A DNA stretch of 64,000 nucleotides from Sinanaerobacter sp. ZZT-01 (GTDB lineage: Bacteria > Bacillota > Clostridia > Peptostreptococcales > Anaerovoracaceae): positions 1,302,001 to 1,366,000 of the forward strand of contig NZ_CP141728.1 of assembly GCF_035621135.1 (NCBI RefSeq), written 5' to 3'. The notes beneath the pieces were generated by a model, which worked only from the letters and a program-made list of their open reading frames with translations, was not told where the DNA came from and searched no databases. Shown piece after piece: positions 44,285 to 56,719 of the stretch (positions are counted from its first letter, which is position 1; each line of letters begins with the position of its first letter). Both the position numbers and the translations under genes were made by a program.

Positions 44285-46772
<2,488 letters not shown>

Positions 46773-46788
46773 GAGAAGGAGGAGAAAA

Positions 46789-49260
46789 ATGAATTTATTA
46801 GAGGATACAAAAGTCATTCAGCATGAAATTCATGATGAAATGAAAAACTCCTATATTGATTATGCAATGAGTGTCATTGTAGGGAGAGCGCTCCCCGATG
46901 TCAGAGATGGATTGAAGCCAGTTCATCGAAGAATATTATACGGAATGAGCGAACTCGGTGTAACACCGGATAAACCACATAAAAAATCGGCTCGTATCGT
47001 CGGTGAAGTTATGGGTAAATATCACCCACACGGCGACAGCTCAATCTATGATGCCATGGTTCGTATGGCACAGGATTTTTCTATACGTTATATGATGGTT
47101 GACGGACATGGAAACTTTGGTTCCGTTGACGGAGACGGCGCTGCGGCGATGCGTTATACTGAAGCAAGAATGACGCCGTTTGCTCTAGAAATGCTACGGG
47201 ATATCGATAAAGACACAGTTAATTTTATGCCGAACTTTGATGAAGAAGAAAAAGAGCCAATGGTACTTCCGGCTCGTTTTCCAAATCTTTTAGTTAATGG
47301 ATCCAACGGAATCGCTGTTGGTATGGCAACCTCCATTCCTCCGCATAATCTTGGCGAGGTAATTGATGGTGCGGTGAAATTGATTGACGATGAAGATGCA
47401 ACCATAGAAGATTTAATAAGCATTATAAAAGCTCCGGATTTTCCTACGGGCGCTATTATAATGGGAAAAAACAATGCAAAAGAAGCGTATCGTACCGGAC
47501 AGGGAAAAGTAGTTGTTCGTGCAAAGGTGGAGTTTGAGGAAACTGCAAAAGGCAGACAGCAGATTATTGTTACAGAAATTCCTTACCAAGTAAATAAATC
47601 AAGATTGATTGAAAAGATTGCTGAATTGGTAAAGGAAAAGAGGATCGAAGGTATTTCAGATATTCGGGATGAATCCAACCGCCATGGCATGCGGATTGTT
47701 ATCGAATTAAAAAGAGATGCAAACCCTCAGATTACTTTAAATCGTCTATATAAACATACGCAGATGCAAGACAGCTATAGCATGATTATGATTGCTCTTG
47801 TCAATGGGCAGCCAAAGCTGTTAAACTTAAAAGAAATCTTAGTAGAATATTTAAAGCACCAAAAAGACGTTGTTACGAGAAGAACAATATTTGATTTAAA
47901 TAAAGCAGAAGCGAGAGCTCATATTTTAGAGGGGTTACGTATTGCTTTAGATAACATCGATGAAATTATAAAAATTATTCGCTCCAGCTATAACGATGCA
48001 AAACCTCGTTTGATTGAACGCTTTGGCCTTTCTGAATTACAGGCACAGGCGATTTTAGATATGCGTCTTGCCAGATTACAGGGCTTAGAGCGTGAAAAAA
48101 TTGAAGCGGAATATAGTGAATTAATGGAAAAAATCGCTTATTTTAAAAGTCTGCTTGCTGATGAAAAGAAATTAATGGAAGTAATCAAAGACGAACTTCT
48201 TGAAATTAAAAAGAAGTACGGTGATGAGAGAAGAACACAAATTGTAGCCGATGCGCAGGAAATTGATGAAGAAGATCTGATTGCAGAAGAGAACGTAGCA
48301 ATTACTTTAACGCATTTGGGCTATATTAAGCGCGTGTCTGCAGATACTTACAAAACACAAAAGCGCGGGGGAAAAGGAATTACCGGACTGACGACAAGAG
48401 AAAATGATTTTGTAAAGAATATGCTGATTACATCGACACATGATTATTTGATGTTCTTTACAAATACCGGAAAAGCGCACCGCATTAAGGCTTATGAAAT
48501 ACCGGAAGCGCAGAGAACAGCAAAGGGAACACCGGCTGTTAACTTCTTAAATCTGATGCAGAGGGAAAGAATTACAGCAGTCATTCCAATTCAATCCTTT
48601 GATGCGAATAAGTATTTGATTGCTGTTACGAAAAAAGGTACGATAAAGAAGATGAATATGGCACAATTTGATACCAGTCGTAAGACCGGGCTGATTGCGA
48701 TTAATTTGAAGGAAGGCGATCAGCTGATTGGAATCAAAGAGACTTCCGGAACGAGCAATGTTATTATTGTGACGAAACAAGGCAAGTGCATTTGCTTTAG
48801 TGAAGAGGATGTGCGTCCAATGGGGCGTCTGGCAGGCGGCGTTCGTGCAATTTCTTTGGAAAAAGATGATGAAGTTGTTGCAATGGAGCTTGCAGAAAAA
48901 GAAGAAGAACTATTGGTTGTAACGCAAGCAGGGTACGGAAAACGAACTGCTGTCAAAGATTATAAAGTACAGGCAAGAGGCGGAAAAGGTCTTTTGACTT
49001 ACGCAAAAGGAAAGTTTGGTAAAACAGGAGAGTTAATCGGTGCAATGGTCGTAAATGAAAATGATGAGATATTGCTGATTAATTCCGATGGCATTATCAT
49101 CCGAATTAAGGCTTCTGAGGTATCAAGGCTTGGAAGAGCTACTCAAGGAGTTAAGATCATGAGGGTAAAAGATGATGCAAATATCATAGCAATGGCAAAG
49201 GTAATTCGTGAAGAAAATGAAGAAGAGGAAGAACTTTCAGGCAAAGAGGGAAATAACTAA
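46789..49260 (+). CDS. gyrA: DNA gyrase subunit A
   Basis: An 823-residue breakage-reunion subunit. [29 protein letters not shown] is split over the N-terminal winged helix. The active-site Tyr lies in [10 protein letters not shown], and the quinolone region reads [11 protein letters not shown] with Asp and Ser both present. The C-terminal beta-pinwheel has the GyrA box as [10 protein letters not shown], which marks gyrase rather than topoisomerase IV. It is 16 bp after gyrB. Confidence 0.97.
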   Translation: MNLLEDTKVIQHEIHDEMKNSYIDYAMSVIVGRALPDVRDGLKPVHRRILYGMSELGVTPDKPHKKSARIVGEVMGKYHPHGDSSIYDAMVRMAQDFSIRYMMVDGHGNFGSVDGDGAAAMRYTEARMTPFALEMLRDIDKDTVNFMPNFDEEEKEPMVLPARFPNLLVNGSNGIAVGMATSIPPHNLGEVIDGAVKLIDDEDATIEDLISIIKAPDFPTGAIIMGKNNAKEAYRTGQGKVVVRAKVEFEETAKGRQQIIVTEIPYQVNKSRLIEKIAELVKEKRIEGISDIRDESNRHGMRIVIELKRDANPQITLNRLYKHTQMQDSYSMIMIALVNGQPKLLNLKEILVEYLKHQKDVVTRRTIFDLNKAEARAHILEGLRIALDNIDEIIKIIRSSYNDAKPRLIERFGLSELQAQAILDMRLARLQGLEREKIEAEYSELMEKIAYFKSLLADEKKLMEVIKDELLEIKKKYGDERRTQIVADAQEIDEEDLIAEENVAITLTHLGYIKRVSADTYKTQKRGGKGITGLTTRENDFVKNMLITSTHDYLMFFTNTGKAHRIKAYEIPEAQRTAKGTPAVNFLNLMQRERITAVIPIQSFDANKYLIAVTKKGTIKKMNMAQFDTSRKTGLIAINLKEGDQLIGIKETSGTSNVIIVTKQGKCICFSEEDVRPMGRLAGGVRAISLEKDDEVVAMELAEKEEELLVVTQAGYGKRTAVKDYKVQARGGKGLLTYAKGKFGKTGELIGAMVVNENDEILLINSDGIIIRIKASEVSRLGRATQGVKIMRVKDDANIIAMAKVIREENEEEEELSGKEGNN

Positions 49261-49318
49261 AAATCAAACGTTTAAAAGATAACCGGCAGGGGTATAGTTT
49301 TTAGGAGGACATAAAAAG

Positions 49319-49627
49319 ATGGCACTGCAGATTGACAGTCATTTCAATGAGAAAGCAAAAAAATGGGATATTGTTTTGTATGGAGAAGTAGATGTTCTTA
49401 CAGCTCCTGATCTTCGGGCAACATTAAATACAAATTTTTCAAAGAACGAAGAAGATATGCTGTTGCATTTAGATCATTTAAATTATATTGATAGCACCGG
49501 ACTTGGAGTAATGATTGGCGCATACACAAGAATGCAGGAAAAGGGTAAAAAGCTTACCCTTTTAAATCCCAGAGAAAACATTGAAAAGTTATTGTGTATC
49601 ACCAGTCTTGACAAAATTTTTCTATAA
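49319..49627 (+). CDS. STAS-domain anti-anti-sigma factor (RsbV/SpoIIAA-like)
   Basis: A 102-residue STAS protein. The phosphorylatable Ser is in LNYIDSTGLGVMIGAY (about residue 60), followed by KKLTLLNPRENIEKLL. In such systems the unphosphorylated form binds the RsbW-type kinase and frees the sigma factor. The start follows AGGAGGACATAAAAAG. It is 58 bp after gyrA, and 18 bp before the kinase gene. Confidence 0.92.
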   Translation: MALQIDSHFNEKAKKWDIVLYGEVDVLTAPDLRATLNTNFSKNEEDMLLHLDHLNYIDSTGLGVMIGAYTRMQEKGKKLTLLNPRENIEKLLCITSLDKIFL

Positions 49628-49645
49628 GGAAACGAGGAGATTTGA

Positions 49646-50053
49646 ATGACAGACTTATTGAAATTTTCAGTCCCTGGAAAACCGGAATACGTAAGTATGG
49701 TTCGCATGGCGGTTTCTTCTTTAGCAAATAACATTGGATTTGATGTAGAAGCTATTGATGATATCAAAGTTGCGGTTTCGGAAGCATGTACGAATGTCGT
49801 ACGTCATGGATGTTCAGGGATACAATCTTATGAAGTGACTTGTGAGGTTTGTAAAGAACAAATTACAATTTTGATTACAGATCTTGCAGGCGGTTATGAC
49901 ATGAGCAAATATCAAATGCCGAATCCTAACGAACCAAAAGAAAGCGGGTTGGGGATTTTTATCATACGCGCACTTATGGATGAAGTAGACATTTTTTCTG
50001 AAATCGGGGCAGGAACAAAAATTAAAATGGTAAAGTATTGTAATTGCAAATGA
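49646..50053 (+). CDS. Anti-sigma serine kinase (RsbW/SpoIIAB-like)
   Basis: A 135-residue GHKL-fold kinase. DIKVAVSEACTNVVRHG is the N-box, ITDLAGGYDMSKYQ the divergent G1 region and ESGLGIFIIRALMDEV the G2 loop. It would bind the downstream sigma factor and phosphorylate the STAS protein. It lies between those two genes (18 and 15 bp gaps), forming a complete partner-switch module. Which signal it answers is not visible. Confidence 0.92.
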   Translation: MTDLLKFSVPGKPEYVSMVRMAVSSLANNIGFDVEAIDDIKVAVSEACTNVVRHGCSGIQSYEVTCEVCKEQITILITDLAGGYDMSKYQMPNPNEPKESGLGIFIIRALMDEVDIFSEIGAGTKIKMVKYCNCK

Positions 50054-50068
50054 GCTTAGGAGTTTTCT

Positions 50069-50821
50069 ATGTCCTCAATAAACAAAACCAATGTAAAAGA
50101 CTTATTTGATGAATACAGCAAGACGAGAAGCATGGAGTTAAGAAATCAAATTGTCGAGCATTATTTATATATGATTGATATTTTAATAAGGAAATATTTA
50201 AACAAAGGCATGGAATACGAAGACTTATATCAAGTGGGTTCTATGGCTTTGGTTTTTGCCGTGGAGAGGTTTGATGCCTCTAAAGGATTTGAATTTACAA
50301 GTTTTGCAACTCCGACAATTATTGGAGAGATAAAACGCTACTTTAGAGATAAAGGGTGGATGATTAAAGTACCGAGACGTCTGAAAGAAATTTCAGCGCA
50401 GCTTCCGAAAGCGAAAGAAGCCCTTTCTGCTAAACTGCATCGGGCACCTACGGTAAAAGAACTTTCAAATTATCTGGGACACACAGAAGAACAGATTTTG
50501 GAAGCGATGGAAAGTGGACAATCGTACGGAGCCTTTTCATTAAACCAGACCTTTGACGATAGTCAAGAGGAAGGGGAAGGAGCCGTATTTGAAAAATATA
50601 TGGGCGTTGAAGACAGCGGGTTTTCCAGCTTTGAGGATGCAGAACTGATAAAAGGCGTATTGGTACAGCTGGATGAGCAGGAACGGCAGTTGTTTCAGAA
50701 ACGTTTTTTACAAAACAAAACACAACAGCAAATAGCGGAAGAATTTGGTGTTTCACAAATGACGATATCCAGAATTGAAAAAAAATTGAGGGGTCGGTTT
50801 AAGGAAGCGTGGAGGATTTGA
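50069..50821 (+). CDS. SigB/SigF/SigG-family RNA polymerase sigma factor
   Basis: A 250-residue sigma-70-type factor of the stress/sporulation branch. Region 2 reads YEDLYQVGSMALVFAVERFDASKGFEFTSFATPTI, quoted in parts around residues 50-85. Region 3 is KVPRRLKEISAQLPKAK, and the region 4 helix-turn-helix is TQQQIAEEFGVSQMTISRIEKKL. Given the upstream STAS and kinase genes it is likely a general stress or developmental factor. Whether it equals SigB or SigF cannot be decided by eye. Confidence 0.9.
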   Translation: MSSINKTNVKDLFDEYSKTRSMELRNQIVEHYLYMIDILIRKYLNKGMEYEDLYQVGSMALVFAVERFDASKGFEFTSFATPTIIGEIKRYFRDKGWMIKVPRRLKEISAQLPKAKEALSAKLHRAPTVKELSNYLGHTEEQILEAMESGQSYGAFSLNQTFDDSQEEGEGAVFEKYMGVEDSGFSSFEDAELIKGVLVQLDEQERQLFQKRFLQNKTQQQIAEEFGVSQMTISRIEKKLRGRFKEAWRI

Positions 50822-50823
50822 TT

Positions 50824-51804
50824 ATGAAAAGAGTTTTTTCAGGCGTTCAGCCCACAGGGAATATACACATTGGAAATTATTTAGGTGCTTTAAAGCAATT
50901 TGTTGAACTGCAAAACGAAAATGATTGTTTGTATTGTATTGTAGACATGCATTCCATAACGATTCAACAAGATCCGAAAATCCTGCAAAAAAACATATTA
51001 GATGTAGCGGCGCTTTATCTTGCAGTCGGATTAGACCCTAAAAAATCTATTGTGTTTGTGCAGTCGGATGTAAGTGGACATGCAGAGCTTAGCTGGATTT
51101 TAACATGTGCCGCTTACACCGGAGAACTTTCACGCATGACTCAATTCAAACAAAAAAGCAAGGGCAGCGAATCAGCTCCGGCCGGACTTTTTTGTTATCC
51201 CGTTTTAATGGCGGCAGATATTTTACTTTATGATACAGACGTTGTTCCGGTTGGAAATGATCAAAAACAGCACATTGAACTTACGAGGGATTTAGCGATT
51301 CGTGTAAATAATAAATATGGAGAGACTTTTGTTGTTCCAGACGGAAGATTCTTAAAGAGCGGTGCTCGTATCATGGCGTTAGATGATCCGACGAACAAAA
51401 TGAGTAAAAGTGCAGAAAATATCCACAGCCGTATCTCCTTGTTGGATTCACCGCAGAAAATAAAAAAATCGATTATGAAAGCGACTACAGATTCGGATGG
51501 CATCGTTCGTTTCGACATGGAAAATAAAGCAGGAATCAGTAATTTGTTAAATATTTACAGTGCTTTCTCAGGAAAAGAGATTTCGGAAATAGAAGCAGCT
51601 TATGAGGGGCATGGATATGGAGACTTTAAAAAGGACTTAGTTGAAATTGCAATTGATTCCATCAGACCGATTCAAGAACGGTTTCAGGAAATCAGAGAAT
51701 CCGATGAATTGAGAAAAATCTTAAAAGATGGCGCGGAACGTGCAAATATGATTTCGGAAGTTACGATAAAACGTGTAAAGGAACGGTTTGGCTTGGGGTA
51801 TTAA
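50824..51804 (+). CDS. trpS: Tryptophanyl-tRNA synthetase
   Basis: A 326-residue class Ic synthetase that charges tRNA-Trp. It has the HIGH-type motif TGNIHIGNYLGALKQF, the KMSKS motif NKMSKSAEN, and VPVGNDQKQHIELTRDLA in the active site. The ATG at 50824 follows GGAGGATTTGATT, which lies inside the end of the sigma gene, so the genes overlap in signals. It is an ordinary housekeeping gene in this otherwise regulatory operon. Confidence 0.96.
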   Translation: MKRVFSGVQPTGNIHIGNYLGALKQFVELQNENDCLYCIVDMHSITIQQDPKILQKNILDVAALYLAVGLDPKKSIVFVQSDVSGHAELSWILTCAAYTGELSRMTQFKQKSKGSESAPAGLFCYPVLMAADILLYDTDVVPVGNDQKQHIELTRDLAIRVNNKYGETFVVPDGRFLKSGARIMALDDPTNKMSKSAENIHSRISLLDSPQKIKKSIMKATTDSDGIVRFDMENKAGISNLLNIYSAFSGKEISEIEAAYEGHGYGDFKKDLVEIAIDSIRPIQERFQEIRESDELRKILKDGAERANMISEVTIKRVKERFGLGY

Positions 51805-51810
51805 GGTAGA

Positions 51811-53625
51811 ATGATGATAGGTACAGCAAAAAAAGTAATTGTTCTGATTGCGGGTTCAGAAGAAACTAAAAATTGTCTAAAACAACAGTTGAAAGACGTA
51901 TTGGGTGAAGAAATCCAAATTGTTTCTTTTGCACTCGACACCGGGATTGCACATCTTCGGGAGGCAGAAGCATCCGCAGATATTGTATTGCTTTCCAGTG
52001 CTGAATTAAAAAGAGAAATGCGGGAAGACGGACTTCTGAGCGACGGGATATCCTATTTTGTGTGCCGTCGCTTTTTACAGTTAGATGAAATTGAGCAAGT
52101 AATCACTCTTCCGAAAGGAAAACGAGTTCTTTTTGTTAATGATGCAAAAGAAACCGCAGAAACCTGTATCCAGAATTTACTGGAAATCGGAGTCAATCAT
52201 ATTGAATATGTGCCGTGGTACCCAGAAATAGAAGCAGATCATCAAAAAGAGGGAATAACTCCGATTGATTTATCTGCTTTTTCCATTGCTATTACACCGG
52301 GCGAAGTGCATATGGTACCAAAGAGTATTAAGAAAATCATTGATCTAAAGCCACGCGGATTAGACATCGCTTCACTAGTCGGGATTGCCGAATTAATCGG
52401 CATATCGAATTGGGATGGGAACTCGGTTGTACGTCCTTACACCAGAAAGGTTATCGAAATTTCTAAGAAGATGGTTTTGATGAATACGGAAACGGAAGTC
52501 ATGCGAAACTTATTAAAAGAGAAATTGCGGAGCAAGGGATATGTTGCAGTGCATTCCTTTTCTAATATTTTAGGAACCTCACCAAGACTTCTAGAGGAAA
52601 AAGAAAAGGCAAAAAAATTGGCAAAGACAGATCTAACCGTTTTAATTGAAGGAGAGAGCGGAACGGGAAAAGAATTGTTTGCTTCTTCGATTCACAATGC
52701 ATCTGATCGTAAAAACGGACCGTATGTTGCCGCAAATTTCAGTGCGTTTCCGGAAGAATTAATGGAGAGTGAATTGTTCGGATACGAAGAAGGAGCTTTT
52801 ACCGGTGCGCGAAAAGGAGGAAAGCGGGGTCTTTTTGAACAAGCAGACGGAGGAAGCATCTTTTTAGATGAAATCGGGGATATTTCTGCGAGAATGCAGA
52901 CAAAGCTGCTGCGTGTTTTGCAGGAAAAAGAAATTATGCCGCTTGGAGGGAATACTATAAAAAAGGTAGATATTCGAGTAATTGCCGCCACAAATAAAAA
53001 TTTGAGAGAAATGGTCCGCAATGGGACGTTTCGTGCTGATTTATACTTTCGTTTGAAAATGGGCTGTCTTTACTTACCGACTTTATGTGAAATGCCAGAG
53101 GAAATAAGACCCTTAACGGAACATTTTGTGAAAAAAGAACTTGGATATCCGATTGAAATAGAAGGAGATGTGTTTCAGATATTTCAAAAACTGCGCTGGA
53201 ACGGGAACGTAAGAGAATTATACAATACCATAAAATATATGTTGGCTGTCAGGCAAAAAGAGAAGCAACTCTGTTTATGTGACCTGCCTGATATCCATTT
53301 TTTTGAATTTGCAATGGATTCCTCCAAGAAAAAGCGGGAATCCAAGCCATTTGCTGATTGCATAGAAGACTCTGTGAGCAAGGAACTTTTGGAGGTTTTG
53401 GAGGCTGTGTTCCTGTTACAGAAGCAGCATAAAATTGCTGGCAGAGTGAATATCGCACAATATTTAAGCAGTATCGGAAAAATTTGTACAGAAGGACAAG
53501 TAAGAACCCGTCTTAAGAGCTTAGAAATAGATGGATATTTGATTCAGAAAAGAGGAAGAAATGGTGCTTCTTTAACAGAAAAAGGAGAGCTTCAATTAAA
53601 AACATATGGTAACCATATAAAATGA
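51811..53625 (+). CDS. Sigma-54-dependent activator with a C-terminal winged-helix-like domain
   Basis: A 604-residue enhancer-binding protein. Residues 1-250 have an Rossmann-like sensor region (KVIVLIAGSEETKNCL, ADIVLLSSAEL, FSIAITPGEVHMVPKSIKKI) of no family I can name. The AAA+ domain shows GESGTGKELFASSIH, ELFGYEEGAFTGARKGG with intact GAFTGA, IFLDEIGDI and WNGNVRELYNTIKY. The last 100 residues (GRVNIAQYLSSIGKICTEGQ, RTRLKSLEIDGYLIQKRGR) look like a winged helix instead of the usual Fis motif. It is next to a sigma-54 promoter at 53813 driving yfcC-iadA, its likely target. Confidence 0.85.
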   Translation: MMIGTAKKVIVLIAGSEETKNCLKQQLKDVLGEEIQIVSFALDTGIAHLREAEASADIVLLSSAELKREMREDGLLSDGISYFVCRRFLQLDEIEQVITLPKGKRVLFVNDAKETAETCIQNLLEIGVNHIEYVPWYPEIEADHQKEGITPIDLSAFSIAITPGEVHMVPKSIKKIIDLKPRGLDIASLVGIAELIGISNWDGNSVVRPYTRKVIEISKKMVLMNTETEVMRNLLKEKLRSKGYVAVHSFSNILGTSPRLLEEKEKAKKLAKTDLTVLIEGESGTGKELFASSIHNASDRKNGPYVAANFSAFPEELMESELFGYEEGAFTGARKGGKRGLFEQADGGSIFLDEIGDISARMQTKLLRVLQEKEIMPLGGNTIKKVDIRVIAATNKNLREMVRNGTFRADLYFRLKMGCLYLPTLCEMPEEIRPLTEHFVKKELGYPIEIEGDVFQIFQKLRWNGNVRELYNTIKYMLAVRQKEKQLCLCDLPDIHFFEFAMDSSKKKRESKPFADCIEDSVSKELLEVLEAVFLLQKQHKIAGRVNIAQYLSSIGKICTEGQVRTRLKSLEIDGYLIQKRGRNGASLTEKGELQLKTYGNHIK

Positions 53626-53812
53626 ATGGGAGCCATAAAAGAACCAAAAAAATTAAAAGGATCATTTGTTTTGTTTTTTTTATAAAAAACAGAGTAACAT
53701 ATGTTTGTGAAAAATGTAGATAAAGCGAGAAATTTCTTATAAAAAGTAGAAATAAGGAAGAGTTCTTGCTTTTTTTATTAATTATGGGTATAAAAAAGAA
53801 AAATATAAAGAA
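53626..53812. other. AT-rich region upstream of the yfcC sigma-54 promoter
   Basis: A gene-free stretch of about 190 bp where activator sites would be expected. The palindrome AGAAATTTCT lies near 53731-53740, roughly 75-85 bp above the -24 element. A TTTTTTATAAAAAA tract near 53672-53686 may act as terminator for the activator gene. Nothing firmer is seen. Confidence 0.35.
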
Positions 53813-53831
53813 ATGGCATCTTTTTTGCTAA
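53813..53831 (+). promoter_or_regulatory. Sigma-54 promoter of the YfcC carrier-isoaspartyl dipeptidase operon
   Basis: ATGGCATCTTTTTTGCTAA: GG at 53815-53816 and GC at 53827-53828, exactly 10 nt apart. The predicted start near 53840 leaves about 35 nt before the gene. The -24 TGGCAT is identical to that of the other two sigma-54 promoters in the window. Confidence 0.8.
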
Positions 53832-53874
53832 TATATAAAGCTTGTAGTTATAATATTATTTTTGGAGGTGTGAA

Positions 53875-55404
53875 ATGAGTAAGGAGAAGAAACGAGGCTT
53901 AGAAACGCTCAATAAAGGTTTTCAAATGCCGGATACTTACGTCATCATTTTTTTAGTCGTTGTTTTGGCTGCATTGTTGACCTACTTGATTCCACAAGGA
54001 ATGTATTCAACCGAGGAAGTCAGTTATGTAGTAAATGGAGTGGAAAAAACCAGAACTGTTATTGAAGATGGAAGCTTTCAATATGTTTTGGATGAAAATG
54101 GAGAACCATTAAAACAGGGTGTTGCTTTATTTGAGCCGTATGGTGAAGTAGGCATGTTCAACTATGTTTTTGAAGGAATGGTATCCGGTGACAAATGGGG
54201 TTCTGCAGTTGGCGTTATCGCATTTATTTTGGTTATCGGCGGAGCATTTGGAATTATCTTACGGACTGGTGCTGTTGAGACGGGAATCTTGAATATGATA
54301 GGGAAAACGCAGGGAAGAGAGAAGCTCTTAGTTCCGTTGCTGTTCGTATTGTTTTCTCTTGGCGGGGCCGTATTTGGAATGGGTGAAGAGGCTTTGCCGT
54401 TTGCAATGATTTTAATACCCCTTGTCATAGCAATGGGGTATGACTCTGTTGTTGGAATCTTGATTACTTATGTTGCAACACAAATCGGATTTGGAACCTC
54501 TTGGATGAATCCATTTTCTGTAGCAATCGCTCAGGGAATTGCAGGAATTCCTGTTTTTTCAGGTGCTACTTTTCGTATCGTAATGTGGGTGCTCTTTACT
54601 GGAGTCGGTGCTGCTATGACAATGATTTATGCAACAAGGATAAAGAAAGATCCTATAAAATCAGTTGCGTACGATTCAGATGAATATTTCAGAAAAGATT
54701 TTGAGGAGCAGTCCGGTGAAATACAAAAATTTACACTGGGGCATGCTTTAGTGCTTCTGACTATTCTGGCAGGAATGGTATGGGTAGTTTGGGGAGTTAT
54801 GAAAAATGGATATTACATTCCTGAACTGGCAACACAATTCTTCATTATGGGTATCGTTGCCGGCATGATCGGTATTCTATTTAAATTAAACAATATGACC
54901 GTAAACGACATGGCACAATCCTTTAAAACCGGCGTTTCAGATTTAGTTGGAGCTGCAATGATCGTTGGCATGGCACAAGGAATCATGCTTGTGCTTGGTG
55001 GAGCAGACCCGACAAGCGGAACCGTATTAAATACGATTTTAAATGGATTAAGCAGTGCGTTTGTGGGACTGTCTGCGACTGCCGCGGCGGTACTTATGTA
55101 TGTTTTCCAATCTGTTTTTAACTTCTTTGTTGTATCCGGCTCCGGTCAGGCTGCGTTGACAATGCCGATCATGGCACCTTTAGCAGATCTTTTAGGCGTG
55201 ACACGTCAGACTGCTGTTTTAGCATTCCAGCTTGGTGATGCACTGACAAATCTAATTGTCCCAACTTCTGGCTGCTTAATGGGAGCATTGGCAATTGCTA
55301 GATTGGATTGGGCAAAATGGGTTAAGTTTATGATTAAATTCTTAGGAGTACTCTACGCGATGGCAGTTATAAGCATAATCATTGCAAGCGTAAGTGGTTT
55401 CTAA
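53875..55404 (+). CDS. YfcC-family membrane carrier
   Basis: A 509-residue multi-helix transporter of the YfcC/AbgT/DcuC-like ion-transporter superfamily. It starts with a helix after MPDTYVIIFLVVVLAALLTYLIPQGMYS, has a central FGMGEEALPFAMILIPLV and a re-entrant VSGSGQAALTMPIMAPLADLLG typical of these anion or amino acid carriers, and PTSGCLMGALAIARLDWAKW near the end. The start follows GGAGGTGTGAA. With isoaspartyl dipeptidase downstream it may import peptides or acidic amino acids; substrate inferred. Confidence 0.87.
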   Translation: MSKEKKRGLETLNKGFQMPDTYVIIFLVVVLAALLTYLIPQGMYSTEEVSYVVNGVEKTRTVIEDGSFQYVLDENGEPLKQGVALFEPYGEVGMFNYVFEGMVSGDKWGSAVGVIAFILVIGGAFGIILRTGAVETGILNMIGKTQGREKLLVPLLFVLFSLGGAVFGMGEEALPFAMILIPLVIAMGYDSVVGILITYVATQIGFGTSWMNPFSVAIAQGIAGIPVFSGATFRIVMWVLFTGVGAAMTMIYATRIKKDPIKSVAYDSDEYFRKDFEEQSGEIQKFTLGHALVLLTILAGMVWVVWGVMKNGYYIPELATQFFIMGIVAGMIGILFKLNNMTVNDMAQSFKTGVSDLVGAAMIVGMAQGIMLVLGGADPTSGTVLNTILNGLSSAFVGLSATAAAVLMYVFQSVFNFFVVSGSGQAALTMPIMAPLADLLGVTRQTAVLAFQLGDALTNLIVPTSGCLMGALAIARLDWAKWVKFMIKFLGVLYAMAVISIIIASVSGF

Positions 55405-55445
55405 AATCAGTTTTAACAGGAGAAACACAATAAAAGAGGTAAAGC

Positions 55446-56639
55446 ATGATAAAGCAAATAAAAAATGCAACTGTATATGCACCAGACTGCTTAGGCAGTA
55501 TGGATGTGATAATTGCAGGCGGTAAAATCTGTCAGATTGGAAAAGATCTAGAGCTTGGAGAAAATATAGAAGTGGAAATCATTGATGGTACAGGAAAATA
55601 CTTAGTACCAGGCTTCATTGACTCTCATGAACATATTATGGGAGGCGGTGGAGAAGGCGGCTTTTCAACAAGAACACCGGAAGCTGTTTTAACAGATTTG
55701 ACCGTCTATGGAATCACAACGGTAGTCGGCTGTATCGGGACAGACGGCATCGGCAGGGACATGACAGCACTTCTAGCAAAAGCGAAAGGTTTGGAGGAAG
55801 AGGGAATCAGTACCTTTGTGTATACAGGTTCTTACCAAGTGCCAGTGCATACTTTAACAGGAAGTCTAATGAAAGATATTATGATGATTGATAAGGTGAT
55901 TGGAGTCGGGGAAATTGCCATTTCAGATCATCGCTCTTCACAGCCTACCTTTGAGGAATTTATCCGCATTGCCGCTGACAGCCGAGTAGGTGGAATGTTG
56001 TCTGGAAAAGCTGGCATTTTGAATATACATTTAGGTGACAGCCCTAGATGTATTGATTTAATCGAACGTACGGTAGAGGAAACGGAAATTCCGAGATCTC
56101 AGTTTTTGCCGACACATATCAATCGCAATGCAATGCTCTTTGAGCGGTGTTTATCCTACGCAAAGAATGGAGGCTTTGTGGATTTTACAGGGAATGAAGA
56201 GATTGATTATTGGGAAACGATCTGTGATGAAGTTCGAGTATGCACGGGGATAAAACGGATGCTTGCAGAGGGAGTCAGCAGCGATCAGTTTACAATTTCG
56301 TCCGACGGTCAAGGTAGCCTTCCGATATTTAATGAAAAACAAGAGTTCATTGGAATCGGGATCGGAAAAGGCAGCTGTCTCTTAAAAGAAGTTCGGGAAT
56401 GTGTGCAGAAAGAAAAAATACCGCTTGAAATTGCCATCAAGGCTATTACGTCAAACCCGGCTAGGATTTTGAAGCTTAAGGGAAAAGGACGGATCGAAAA
56501 AGGCTACGATGCAGACTTGTGCTTGTTAAATGCAGAGGATTTAACGATTAATACGGTTGTAGCAAAAGGAAATATTATGGTAAAAGAAGGAAAACCAACC
56601 ATATACGGTACATTTGAAACTACGAATAAAGAAAAATAA
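55446..56639 (+). CDS. iadA: Isoaspartyl dipeptidase (beta-aspartyl peptidase)
   Basis: A 397-residue amidohydrolase-superfamily enzyme that hydrolyses beta-aspartyl dipeptides arising from damaged proteins. Zinc ligands and catalytic residues align with the E. coli enzyme: His 61 and His 63 (FIDSHEH), Glu 156 (GVGEIAIS), His 195 (NIHLGD), His 224 (PTHINR) and Asp 287 (ISSDGQ). AISDHRSSQPTFEE is a family hallmark. It is 42 bp after the carrier, in the same sigma-54 operon, and ends before a bidirectional terminator. Confidence 0.93.
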   Translation: MIKQIKNATVYAPDCLGSMDVIIAGGKICQIGKDLELGENIEVEIIDGTGKYLVPGFIDSHEHIMGGGGEGGFSTRTPEAVLTDLTVYGITTVVGCIGTDGIGRDMTALLAKAKGLEEEGISTFVYTGSYQVPVHTLTGSLMKDIMMIDKVIGVGEIAISDHRSSQPTFEEFIRIAADSRVGGMLSGKAGILNIHLGDSPRCIDLIERTVEETEIPRSQFLPTHINRNAMLFERCLSYAKNGGFVDFTGNEEIDYWETICDEVRVCTGIKRMLAEGVSSDQFTISSDGQGSLPIFNEKQEFIGIGIGKGSCLLKEVRECVQKEKIPLEIAIKAITSNPARILKLKGKGRIEKGYDADLCLLNAEDLTINTVVAKGNIMVKEGKPTIYGTFETTNKEK

Positions 56640-56662
56640 AATTTAAGAAATTGCGTCTCTTT

Positions 56663-56700
56663 AAAAAAGGCCGAACATCTTTAGATGTCAGGCCTTTTTT
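56663..56700. terminator. Bidirectional terminator between iadA and a small minus-strand gene
   Basis: AAAAAAGGCC(GA)ACATC pairs with GATGT(CA)GGCCTTTTTT around a 4-nt loop, with A and T tracts on both sides. It serves two convergent genes. Confidence 0.8.
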
Positions 56701-56719
56701 ATACTTGTTTTAGAAGTTA

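Noticed and set aside
51811-53625. PTS-linked LevR-type activator
   Set aside because: No PRD or EIIA/EIIB-like domains are visible after the AAA+ domain, and no PTS genes are nearby.
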